From the NCBI GenBank assembly GCA_016987375.1, contig PJRA01000353.1, positions 439,104 through 464,999 of the forward strand: DNA of 25,896 nt, in the 5' to 3' direction. The stretch is from Brachionus koreanus (Eukaryota > Rotifera > Eurotatoria > Ploima > Brachionidae). Made by a program: the position numbers and the translations under genes. This document shows positions 1 through 10,044 of this stretch, piece by piece (positions within the stretch are counted from its first letter, which is position 1; each line of letters starts with the position of its first letter). The notes below the pieces were generated by a model, which was not told where the DNA came from, did not search any database, and saw nothing but the letters and a program-made list of their open reading frames with translations.

Positions 1-158
1 TTGTCAATTTTTCAGTTACTTTCTCAACTAAAAAAAGCTAAAATTCACTATAAAAACGTTCCCTTTATGGTTTTTATTTGGATTTTCTCCTTGTCACTCT
101 TTATACCAATACTATTTAAATTTGAATTAAAATCAATAAAAGCTAATAATAATAGTTT

Positions 159-250
159 GTTCTGTTTTCAAAACCAATTTTTAAAATCGGCTTTGAAAAC
201 AGAACCGGTTCTTTCAAAAACTGTTTTCAAACCGGTTTCACGGAACCATT
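159..250. repeat. Palindromic repeat cluster with CCGGTT cores
   Basis: Arms at 159-181 and 183-205 are inverted copies of each other with about 21 of 23 bases matching. They read GTTCTGTTTTCAAA..., separated by a single base. Immediately after comes a second, looser palindromic block with the perfect palindromes GAACCGGTTC (202-211) and AAACCGGTTT (229-238) and further CTGTTTTCAAA copies. This could be the end of a foldback DNA element or one unit of an inverted satellite. The family was not identified. Confidence 0.6.
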
Positions 251-269
251 CTACCAGCCCTACATTTAA

Positions 270-491
270 TTTAGTTTTAAGAAAAAATGCCTATCAGTAG
301 CATTAACCTGTGAAACATGTCTAGTGGAAGGTAAAAATGAGCTAAAAGTAAGGAGGTTACATGAATGGTTAAATCGTAAAAATAAAAAATTTAATATTGG
401 TGATTCCAGTGGTCTTCAGAGAAAGAAAGGGTCAAATAGACCAGTCGTCCTCAATCAGAATGACTTTCGTACGGTTAAGAGCGATCTCTGA
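270..491 (+). other. Short coding-like open stretch, possibly a mobile element fragment
   Basis: Frame 3 on the plus strand is open from after a TAA at 267-269 to a TGA at 489-491, about 73 codons. The stretch around CETCLVEG, RRLHEWLNRKNKKF and RPVVLNQNDF has a balanced, protein-like composition, unlike the AT-rich noise around it. It has no obvious ATG and directly follows the palindromic repeat, so a decayed transposon ORF or a stray exon are both possible. I do not recognise the family. Confidence 0.25.
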
Positions 492-1018
492 ACCTCTAAA
501 CAACTCAATCGACGTTATTTTGTCACCTTAATTTGATTAACAAAGCTAACAGAGGTTGCCGAGACAGATTAAATAGATTTTGGTATTCAAGGATGCTTTG
601 AAATTTGTTGTAAACTACTTAAAAAAATTCTCAATACAAAAATGAAAAGTGAATTTATTTTCGAAATTATGATAGCAGAAATCAATGGTTAGACTCATCT
701 AAACCAGCTCAACCATTTGTGAAAAGAGGATGCTTTGATAAAAAGACCATGTTTTTTGTTTGATGGAATTTCCAAGGAATAATACATTTTGTACTGCTTC
801 TAAAGGATCGTGCTATAAATGCAGACCATAAAATTTTATAAAATAGCTTTTAAATCATTTTGAATTTAATTCTTAAAAAAATTTTAATTAATTTTAAGAA
901 AAATTATTTAATTTGTCTTGATAATTAAATTTAAAATTTTCATCAATATTTAGTCGGACTTTCTGTGTGTAAGTGTTAAATCCCATCAACAAAAAAAAAT
1001 TTCAAAAATAAAAATTAC

Positions 1019-4000
1019 TTTTTTCAACTTTTCTCTTTCTTCGTTTAGCTCCTTGACTTTTTGTTCATAGACTTGATAAAGTTTTTGCTCTTCGTTAGTC
1101 CACTCTTCCTGCGGTTTTTCGTTAACAAACGAAGGAACTGGAATATCCTTGTATACAAATAGAAAAACATACATAAAAAAGAGACAATACTTTACTTTTT
1201 TGAGTTCATCCTCTCGCCTAATTTGCAAAACACCGCTCATCATGTCCATTAGGCCCCGCTCTCTCCAATTATCCAATCTTTCCAATTCTCTTCTTCGAGC
1301 CTCTTCTGCCAATTGCTCTTCCAGCTGTTTTCTTTGCTCAGGCGTCAAATACTTTTCAACTTTGATCTCACTGTCTTTTACTTCAAATAAAAGCTCAGGA
1401 TTTTCGGCATCACCGAACTGAGGTTCGCTCAGCTGTTGCTCTTCATTCAAATCTAAATAAATTTGCCTTAAACGTTGATTTTTTTCCTTTATTTTCGCTA
1501 TCTCTTGCTGTTTTCTTTGCATGACATTTTCAAATTCTTTGTTAAAATTCTCCTTGATTCTGTACAAGGCATCTTGAATCAGAATAATCTGGATCCATTT
1601 TTGTTCTCTGGTAAACAATTCAAACTGATGATAGAACAAACTAGAGTCGCCATTGAATAGTGGACCAATAGAGCCTTTGTACGACAACTGAGTCAAATTT
1701 GGCGATAAATAATTGCTTGCATTTTGTCCGCTTGCATTGCTCACATTATCGCCGTCTTTTTGCTCCTCTTCATCGAGCTCAGCCTAGTCAAGAGTTAAAT
1801 TTTTAGAAATAAACTTTTCAATGCATAAATTTACCAATTCGGTTATGTTTTCTTTTTTCATTTGCTCACTTGTCAACTCACTGCGAGTTTTTTGTGCCAT
1901 TAATTCAATTCTTCTTATTTTTCTAAATCTCTCTAGAGCGTTTAGCTCCTCTTGGGTTCTTTCCCGTAAAGCATAGTTTTCGACTAATAAATTGCTATTA
2001 AAAGCCTTTAGGAAAATTAAACATTCTTTTATTACTATAACTTAATTATTTTTTTTCAAAATACATGAATTCCGCGTCCTTTGACTTTCATTTCGTCCCA
2101 GCACTCTTTCTTGATTTTATCTCGGACAAAAATTTTCCCCAGATTTTCAAATTCAGTGTCCTCTTTTATCTAATTTTTATTCAAAATTAATCCAAATAGA
2201 AAAAAAAATAATTCATTAAAATAGAACTTTTAAAATTTGATTGTCTGCTTCTTTATGCAATCGTTCAAGTTCTTCAAGATCCAAATAGAATTCATGCTCC
2301 TTTAGTCTGGCCAAGTCTTCGCGCTCTTTGTTTATCTCCATCAATTCATTCAATTGAGCTTTAATTTTGTTCAGACCATTGATTATTTCCTTTTTCATCG
2401 GCAAGTATTGCTCGTCTTGTTCAACAAAAAACTAAAGATTTTAAAAAATTAACTTTCTTTACTCGAAAATTTTATTAATCTTAAAATAAAATTAGAAAAA
2501 TGTGACAAGTTTAAATGTGAACGAGAATGGCTAATCTACCTGGCTTTTCTTTAAACTAATCTTAAACTCTTCTTATTTTAAGAACATTTTCACTAGTTAC
2601 TGTTGTTGTTGATAGGCCTTTTTTCCAATAAAAAAGTGAATGAAACAGACTTGAGCAAAAGTAAAAAAAAAACATTTTAAAGCCTAAAATTAAAGATCCT
2701 TTCAGGATTTTATCTGGGTTCTATCAGTTTTAGGGTTAGGGTTTGGGTTCAGGTTCTTTTTAGTTTTTTTTTTTATTTTATTTCTTAGAATTTTGAAACA
2801 GTAATTTTAATAAATTAATACTATTTTAAAAAAAGAACCTAAGAGAACCATTAGTAAGAATAGAAAAAGAACCAAATATTTGAAAGAATTTAATATTATT
2901 TTAAAATTTAAGAAAATCGATTAATAATTAGCGAAAATTAATTTATTTATGTTTCTCTTAGCGTTCGTTTTTAATAAACAAGTTCATTGTCTATTACACA
3001 AGTCTACAGTAGGTTAGCCTTTTTTCTTTACCAATTTAGTTAAACTAAGTTGATCGTAGAATATTAACTATTATTTTCATTATTAAAACAACTCAATTAA
3101 GTTATTTCTTAAAAAAAGGATTATTGCAGACCTTTTTTTTTACAAATGTATTTTTATGAAAAAAAGTTTTTTATTTTTGTAAAAAAAAATTTAATTAAAT
3201 TTAACTTTTTTAGAATAGTGTTGGTATCCGTACACACGGTCAGTGATCCGGTAAAAATTATTTGTAACCGGGACCGTATTCGCCTAACTCGGCCAACTAT
3301 TTGCCGACGATCTTTTGGTCGGTCACCCAGGCGGTCTGTATTTTTGGCCGCCAAAAAATACGGCCAAAAAAATATTTCGGACGGTAATTTGGCCGGTAAT
3401 TTTGGTCTCAAATTTTGTTGACCGTATTTAGTTGGGAGACAGGCCGTCTGACCGCAAAAAACAATCTGCGATTTGGACAGGTTCGCTAAGATCGTATCCA
3501 ACACTATTTTTGTATTTTAAAATTTTAAGGATTTTTTTTCTTATTTTTAAACATATTTGATGAAAATAAAACAAAAAAAATAATTTAATTAGCAATAATT
3601 TAATTACCTCTTTTTCTTTCATTTCGTACCAAGTTACTCCAGTTGTCTCATCTTTATAATTGCTTTTAATTTGGGCCAAAGCTGATCTATTCACATCCCC
3701 TTCGACTGATGCGGATTTCAAAGCCCGAATGGTTGATTCATCTATAATGCTAATTAAAATAAAGTTAAAGTAAATAAGACTAGTATTTGGAAAAATTATT
3801 TACTTCCAATTGAATAAACTAAGGGTGTTGTCATAACCAGTGACCAAAATAGTTGTAGGATCACTGTGAAACTTTGCTATTGAACAGCCTCCGTTGCTAA
3901 AATGGGGCCCTTTTACTTCGGCAAACATTTTCTTATTAGAAAATGTTGAAATTGTTTTTTTTAAATTTAATAGAGTGTGAATCCTACTGGGTCTGATGTT

Positions 4001-7000
4001 TTTCTCACGGAAATAGTCCCATCAACACCTGCACTGAGAATAAATTGCTTATTATTTGTTGTTGAAAAAGATCCGTAGCCAAACTCATGACTTCCTACTA
4101 TGTCAACAAGATCAAAAAACAATTGTTTCTTGAAAAAAAACAAGTTAATTAAAATCATGTTTTTAAAATTAGGTATTATTACTGTTTTTCTAGTAGCATC
4201 GTTTTCCAGAATGGCAAACTTGGCCAAAAATCTATCACAAAATGCAACTATGTAATGTTTAGAAGTCAGAACCAAATCACTAAATAAATAGTGACTGTAA
4301 ATCACATGTTTATTTATTTGTTCATCTTTAAAATCCAATTTTTTCGAAGCATAAATTTTGTTTTTTTCTTAAAAAAAATTTTATTCACCAATTAATAAAA
4401 TAAAAATTTTTTTTTCATTTTTTTTTCTCATTTTACCTTGCAATAGTCTAAAATTAAAATCAAATGCCAAAAATTTGCAAGCAAGTTTTAATTTAAATTC
4501 TTGATTAATGTAATCGTAATTTGGAGTCGAAGAAGATTCAATGTAGTCAAGACGAGTTATAACTAAATCAGTTTGAACATGTTGCATCAGAGTATTATGT
4601 AAATGAAGCGACTGTTGATAGGCTTGAGACTTTGGATCCGAAATGTTTATTGCACTTTGGGGATTTTCTGCCAGAAGTTTTTTTGTCGATTCCCAAGTAA
4701 CTGGGTCGCTTAGACCAACAACAACTCTTGTCGAAATTGTCTTCGAATCGTCCATAATTGAATCGAACATATCCATGCAGACCATTTGGCCATCATATTC
4801 TGTTATAAATTTTTAAATATGACAGTTTTCAATAATTCAATTTTTACCTAGATAGCCCAAAATATAAAATCCAGATTCGAACTTGGCAGATTTAACAAAG
4901 TCAGTCACAAGTCTTTGGTCCAAATTGAGCAAAATGTTCTCAACCGTATCTGTTAGTCGAGTATCAATTAAGTAAATTTTGTTGTCCTCTCCAACTGAAA
5001 CTAGAAAAGTTCCACTTGAATTGAACCTTAATTTAAATAATAAAAAAAATTAAATAAATATTTGAGACTGAATTTTTGTTTACTTGAGGTTTATTATTTT
5101 CTTTGTATGCAGACAAATATTTTCAATTTTTTTTGGGCTTAAATAATTGGAAAAATCCATAAAAATAAGATGTCCGTCATTTGTTCCTACTACAACTAAT
5201 GGCATCGAAGGATGAGACACAATACATGAACACTATTTAAAAAGAATTTAGTTAAATTTTCTTTATGTGTTGAAAATGAATATCAAAAAAAACATAATTC
5301 AATGATTGATACTGAGGTTAATCGAAAAAAGAGAACTATTCATACTGAGCTTTAAGTATACAAACTAATGTCTAATTTCTTGGCACCCAATTAGAATAAA
5401 TTTGAGAAGGGAACATATTAAAATATCACTACATTGTATTTAATGTCACATCAAAAACTTATTTCTACATAAATGAATTTATTTGTCATAAAAATATTTA
5501 AGTTTCACAGTAAAATTTTATAATTACCACATAATTATTTAAGGTATCATCAATTTTTATAAAGTACCACTAATATGACTCACATTGCGTGGTTTTCCTA
5601 CAAGCTTGAAAATTAATTCATTTTCATGTGATTTTTATCGCGTATAATATATTTTAATAACTAAAATGTTTAATCAAAAAACTAAAATACTGAATTTGTA
5701 ACAAAATAAAAACATTTAATTTTTTTTTGTATTTACGTTTAATTAATGTCAATTACGTTTAAATTTATCACTTTTCTAATTTATTAATACATAATTGATT
5801 GAAATGAAACTTTTATAAGACCAAAAAATCAAAACTAAATATTAAATTATCTGATAATGTTCAATCGAAATTCCCACTTTTTATCTTTATTGCTTCTTTT
5901 TTATAATTAACTCTTCACCATATATATACCAATGTAAACTCCTACCCTAAATCCATTTTCAAATTAAAAAAAAAGTGTCATTAATCGAAGAAATCCCCAA
6001 TAACATTTCTTAAGATCAGGTTTTTGTACCTTTTTCAACGAAAGAAACTAGAGGAAAAGGTAAAACTTATTTTCCTTTCTGTAGTTTTATTTCTTTGGAG
6101 AAAATAAAAAAATCCCAAGATCGAGAATTTGAAGGAAATATCTGGACTATAAAAAAGAAAATCATGAGCACAAGAATTCTGTAACTTCAACGAAATTGCA
6201 ATGAACATTCCTCTTGATAGAAAAAACCGAAACTTACAACAAAAGCATTGACAAAACAGCCAATGAAACTCAAGCAATCAACTCATCAATATTTGCGATG
6301 ATTCAGATTCAGAAGAAATAGCCGTTAGCAAAAAAAAGTAGAATTGAATTCATTGAAAAATTATCAAAAAATAAGTACGGAAGACAAGCCGGATCAAAAA
6401 ACAATAAATTGAGTATTTTTTTGTTTTAAATAAATATATTTTGACTATATATTTATTGTTTTGATCTAATTAGTTAATTTGTTTTACTTTTTTCTAAGAA
6501 ATAACATTAATTTAAATAATTTGTTCTAAATTCAGTATTGTTGTTTTTTTTTGCATAATCTTGACACAGGTAATAATTATATGCCGATTTTTATATGTGA
6601 TATTTAATTAAATATTTGAAAGGTTAATTTGTGTCCATTTGAGAACTTCTAATAAAAATACAGTTCCTATAAGTCATTCTGTTCCATTGTTTTCAAATTG
6701 GTGGAAGAATATAAAAATGTTTCGAATCAAGATATATTGAATATCCTACTCCATTGTATAATTGCTATCTCACTATTTCATAATTTTTTTTATAAGCACT
6801 GGCTCGGTACCAGAAAACAAATAAATAAATTAAAAAATAAATGTTTATTTATTTATCTTGAAAAAAAGTATAAATTCTTCAAAACCTCGTTCACAATTCT
6901 TTTAACATGGCATAGAATTTTTCTTCAAAACAAACATTTTTTCATTTATTCATTTTTTAGTCATTATTACTGTAAACCGTGGACCACTAGTCTTAGAAAT

Positions 7001-10000
7001 AAGACATCCTTCAAATTTCTTATTATATTATCGGAAAAAATTCAAAAAATTTGCAAAATTAAAATATTTAAAATTTGATTTTGAAAATTTAAAGTCCAGT
7101 TGCACTGACACTGTGAATTTTGGAACAAAAAACAAAAATTTAAATTGAAAAAAAACTTTGATCTAAGGATCTCTAAATGATTGTGCAAAATGTATGAGTG
7201 ATACAGGGCTTATATAACCCAAAGTTAGTCTGTGTAAAAAGTCTGCAATTGTGCAAAATAGTATATGCATTAGATAATTATAAAAATTAAATTGGATCGT
7301 TTTTGCATACACTAAATTTGGATGATTCAAGCCCTCTATCAACTGATACATTTTGCACAATCATTTTTAGTCCCTTAGATAAATGTTTTTTCTAATTTAA
7401 TTTTTTTTTGTTCTAAAATTTACAGCGTCAGTTAACCCGAAAATTCACTTAAAGTTAAGTTTAGTAGATCGTTTTCAAAGTTTTTCCTTTTTTTTGGTTT
7501 TGTAAAATTTAGTACAATAGAACAGAACAAAAAGTTAAAAAGTCTTAAAACTATACTTTTAAAAGTCAAAAGCAAGTTCTGAAAATACAAAATGGTGCAA
7601 CATTCAAAGTTGCACTATTATCACCAATCTGGCTTAAGTACATTTTGCAGAGGCTTTGCACATCATTAGCAGACTTTGACTCTTGGTGCAACTAAGTATG
7701 TTGCAATCTGTTGCACTTACAGAACTAATTAAAAGCCTTCAGAAAAAAAGTTATAAGCTTTTTTAGTATTAAATTTTTTTCAAATTTTCTATTTTGTACT
7801 AAATTTCACAAAACCCTTTTTTTTTCGTAATATTTTTTTCCAAAGTAAAAGAAAGAGACTTGACTTTTGTCTGATTTCTAAGTTCAAAAATATGCAAAGT
7901 TTTACGGTAATTTATTTTATTTAATTTTAATAAAATAATATCAAGACGAAAAAATGTAAAATTTTAAAATCTTTGCTATCAAAGAAGCTTTTTTCAATAA
8001 GATTAACTGATGCTGATTAATGATCTTTACATTTTATTATATCACTAAATTTTAACTTATTGTGTGAAAACAAATATCATTATTTGTATTTTTTGTAGCA
8101 AAAAATAAATAATTAATAAACAATTTCATATCATATTTTTCAATTTATATCAAATGATTAATTTTGCATCATCATAAAATACATGCTATAAAAATATTGC
8201 TTTATCAAAAAGCACAGCCTCAATAATTTGATCTGGTCATTTATTTTATTAGAATTTTGGTAAACAATTTTTTATTCCCTCTTTAAAAAAAATAAATAAA
8301 AAGAATATTACCTCTTTTTTTAATTGAACCCGATTAACAATAGATCTTTTTTTTGAGCTCCAAATCTGAACAGTTCCAAATTCTTTTAGAATGAGAAAAT
8401 TTTCCGAATAAGGATTCAAATTTGCCATTCCAACTATTCGTCCTGCATCATAATTAACCAAAAGATCTAATCTTGAATCATTTGCCGCATCGATTTGATT
8501 CGATGCATCCAATTTAAAGCCTAAAACTTCTTTTTCAGATATGCTCAATCCATGAAATAATTTTTCACAATCAATCAATTCGATTCCCTTTTAAATTGCA
8601 TTAAATAAATTTCAGAAAAATAAATTTTAACATTTACTTTATTTGTGCTGGCAATTAATAAATTAAATTTTGTATTAAAACTCAAATTAGACACAAAGTT
8701 AGAGCAGCAGTCAATGGCTTTCACAATTTCAACTGGACGATTTTCTTTATTTTTGTTTACACTCAATAATTCACCACCGTCAAACAGTCTAATGAATCCA
8801 TCCTAATACGTAAAAAATTAGATTTTTTTTGAAATTTTGTTAAAAAATTTTGTAAAAATTTTTTACTTCACAGAGGGCAAATAGAGCTTGGCGGTGTAAA
8901 CACATTTTAATAATGTGAGTGCTGTCATTTAATTCAAATGGACTGTTTTCTTCTGGGTTTGGTTTGTAGATACATTTTATGGAACCATTGTCTAAGCAAA
9001 ACTAAACAAAAAAATTTCGATTTTTTGAATAGATGAATTTTTTTAAATACTTTAAAAATATAATTTTCATTAGTTGAAATGAGGAATTCTTCTGTATCTG
9101 ACCAGCAGAAAGCTTTTAGTAAATGTCGTTTACGCTTGTCAAGTATTTCATCAACCAAATGCTCATAATTTTCATTCAGATTAGCAATGGCATTTTTTGG
9201 ATAATCAAATTCATCATTAAACTCAAATCCAACTATTTCTTCAGGCGACTGATTGTCACTTAGAGGCAAGAGAAATCTAGAGCTGCTTACTTTGAACTTA
9301 TGATCATCGAATTGTTCCAATTTCCATACATTTATTTCAGTTTTGTGAGCAATTATTACATTTCTCCAGTTAGCTGGAGAGAAGCAAACAAAATCAGGGT
9401 ACATGAGACTTTCATTTAGATTGATAGTCGAAATTCTTTGTCCATTTGACCAATTCCTTTAAAAAAAAATATTTATTTTTTTTATTTTGTTTTTCAGTCA
9501 ATTTGTTACCAAACAATCACTTTTAGATTCGGAATAGCTGATAAGGTTAAAATAGCTTGACCATTAGAAAATTCAATCATTAAGTACTCGATATCAGCGC
9601 CATCTAAAACATTTCGGTGTCTCTTTTAGAAAATAAATTTTAAATATATTTATCCAAATTACCTTCTAGAATTGATTGCTCTTTTATCTTTTTTTCAAAG
9701 TCATAGACATACACTTTAGGAAACAATTGAGTTTCACTAAACGCAAATTTGTTGATTGCACAATTAGCTGTTAAAATTGATATAGCATTTAGGCCGTTGT
9801 TTGAATCGAAATTTGTTGGTACAAAAGTTGATATTTCTTTGGTCTGTGTGTCGTAAAACTTGATTGTTGAGCCACAAGTGAAAATAATTGTAGAGTTATT
9901 AACAAAAAACGCTTTTTGACCATTGTAAGAATCAATCCAACTATTAACATAAAATTTTGCTTCCTATGTGAAAAAATAAATAAATTTTGAATTTTACAGA

Positions 10001-10044
10001 TTTTTTATTGTTCCTATTTGAAGACCAGGGTCTGAACTGGACAT
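1019..10044 (-). CDS. CFAP43: Cilia- and flagella-associated protein 43, 19 exons, 3' part off the window
   Basis: CFAP43 pairs with CFAP44 in the tether/tether-head complex that links the inner dynein arm I1/f motor heads to the doublet microtubule. Loss in mammals disturbs sperm flagella. Exons (descending): 10044-9998, 9940-9663, 9603-9510, 9456-9051, 9001-8867, 8802-8638, 8587-8312, 5232-5084, 5026-4848, 4799-4437, 4367-4183, 4128-3988, 3931-3804, 3749-3608, 2431-2228, 2169-2065, 2005-1835, 1783-1196, 1147-1019. All joins are GT-AG and in frame, giving 1295 codons without a stop. Residues 1 to about 850 are WD-type beta-propeller repeats, for example FTCGSTIKFYD, FSPANWRNVI and VVVGTNDGHLIFMD. 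From about 880 the protein is charged coiled coil with family signatures HEFYLDLEELERL, CWDEMKVKGRG, RERGLMDMMSGVLQ and EEWTNEEQKLYQVYEQKVKEL. Known vertebrate CFAP43 is roughly 1660 residues, so about a fifth to a quarter is missing at the left edge. The start gives a short MSSSDPG leader. The exon 2 acceptor at 9942-9941 was chosen because the acceptor 27 bp upstream breaks frame. The family was assigned from remembered homologues, not a search; the paralogue CFAP44 is the main alternative. Confidence 0.88.
2717..2873. repeat. Foldback repeat with three GGTTC copies per arm, in CFAP43 intron 14
   Basis: GGTTC(T/A) occurs at 2717, 2746 and 2752, and its reverse complement AGAACC at 2834, 2844 and 2868. 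Together they form a symmetric inverted array around an AT-rich centre. The left arm also carries two TTAGGG-like units (2730-2741). It sits in the 1176-bp intron, whose neighbours are 54 and 58 bp. It is probably a degenerate foldback or MITE-type element; the family is unknown. Confidence 0.45.
3218..3504. mobile_element. MITE-like non-autonomous DNA element, GC-rich, TA-flanked
   Basis: This 287-bp block has a base composition clearly unlike the surrounding AT-rich intron, with many CGGT, GGCCG and GGTCGG motifs. It begins GTGTTGG and ends CCAACAC, and is bounded on each side by TA. The outer symmetry extends to AATAGTGTTGG on both ends. A near-perfect inner hairpin lies around TATTTTTGGC / GCCAAAAAATA (about 3340-3362). 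TA flanks and short terminal inverted repeats suggest a Tc1/mariner-type non-autonomous element, but the TIRs are too short to assign a superfamily. It lies in CFAP43 intron 14, and no transposase is encoded. Confidence 0.6.
6130..6352 (+). pseudogene. Possible decayed coding patch, unknown family
   Basis: On the plus strand, short open stretches in different frames have protein-like composition: DREFEGNIWTIKKKIM, then NEIAMNIPLDRKNRN, then an acidic DDSDSEE patch. Each is interrupted by stops or frame changes within 20-30 codons. Acidic DSDSEE patches are common in transposases such as piggyBac-like ones, but that is weak evidence. It may be a relic of the insertion that enlarged this intron, or chance. 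Confidence 0.15.
6698..7078 (+). other. 126-codon intronic antisense ORF, doubtful
   Basis: This plus-strand frame is open for 126 codons (TTG start, no ATG at its head) inside CFAP43 intron 7. The predicted product is rich in K, F, I and L with no recognisable motif, as expected of translated AT-rich DNA. A run this long is nevertheless unusual where stop codons should occur about every 12 codons. Most likely it is noncoding. Confidence 0.12.
7161..7380. mobile_element. Short TIR element (MITE-like) in CFAP43 intron 7
   Basis: Long, imperfect terminal inverted repeats of roughly 70 bp face each other. The left end reads ATCTAAGG..AAATGATTGTGCAAAATGTAT, and the right end reads ATACATTTTGCACAATCATTT..CCTTAGAT. 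The first 40 bp or so of the arms match best. The whole element is about 220 bp and can fold back almost entirely, with no coding capacity. No target-site duplication is obvious. Confidence 0.6.
7496..7815. mobile_element. TIR element of a two-copy local family (copy 1)
   Basis: The left end (7496-7517) and right end (7794-7815) are inverted repeats matching 21 of 22 bases, with core TTTAGTACAA. The interior is rich in TGCAAC/GTTGCA motifs, including GTTGCACTTACAGAA at 7710-7724. The same internal 15-mer and the same right terminus recur at 23410-23662, so this is a dispersed family. It is non-autonomous, about 320 bp long, and lies within CFAP43 intron 7. Confidence 0.6.

Larger units (their letters stand above)
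1..1018. other. Unassigned left-edge region, probably the start of a long CFAP43 intron
   Basis: The CFAP43 exon ending at 1019 is followed on the minus strand by a good GT donor at 1018-1017. Reading on to position 1, I find no exon resembling the remaining CFAP43 C-terminus and no convincing acceptor with coding sequence. The stretch therefore looks like an intron of at least 1 kb, or an insertion in the gene. It holds a palindromic repeat (159-250) and a short plus-strand open stretch (270-491), described separately. Confidence 0.5.
5233..8311 (-). other. Expanded CFAP43 intron 7 with inserted repeats
   Basis: The donor GT at 8311-8310 and the acceptor AG at 5234-5233 join LQLKKE-type sequence to a WD repeat beginning CSCIVSHP, in frame. 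This junction leaves the propeller intact, so about 3.1 kb of noncoding DNA separates two exons of a gene whose other introns are mostly near 55 bp. The intron contains two TIR elements (7161-7380, 7496-7815), a coding-like but broken patch near 6130-6350, and a 126-codon antisense ORF (6698-7078). The rest is AT-rich sequence with nothing I can identify. Confidence 0.75.

Noticed and set aside
2730..2747. TTAGGGTTAGGG as an interstitial telomere
   Set aside because: Only two perfect units inside a GGTTC-rich foldback; too short to call telomeric.
3154..3504. 116-codon minus-strand ORF over the GC-rich block
   Set aside because: Open only because the MITE-like element has fewer A/T stops. 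The translation has no coding character and lies in a spliced intron.
9604..9620. Alternative exon 3 acceptor ending CTAAAAG
   Set aside because: It breaks the frame with the upstream donor. The acceptor TGTTTTAG directly before ATGGCGCTG gives a continuous reading.
9941..9968. Alternative exon 2 acceptor of CFAP43 ending CACATAG (9969-9968)
   Set aside because: Joining exon 1 there shifts the frame away from the WD-repeat reading. The acceptor 27 bp downstream at 9942-9941 keeps it.
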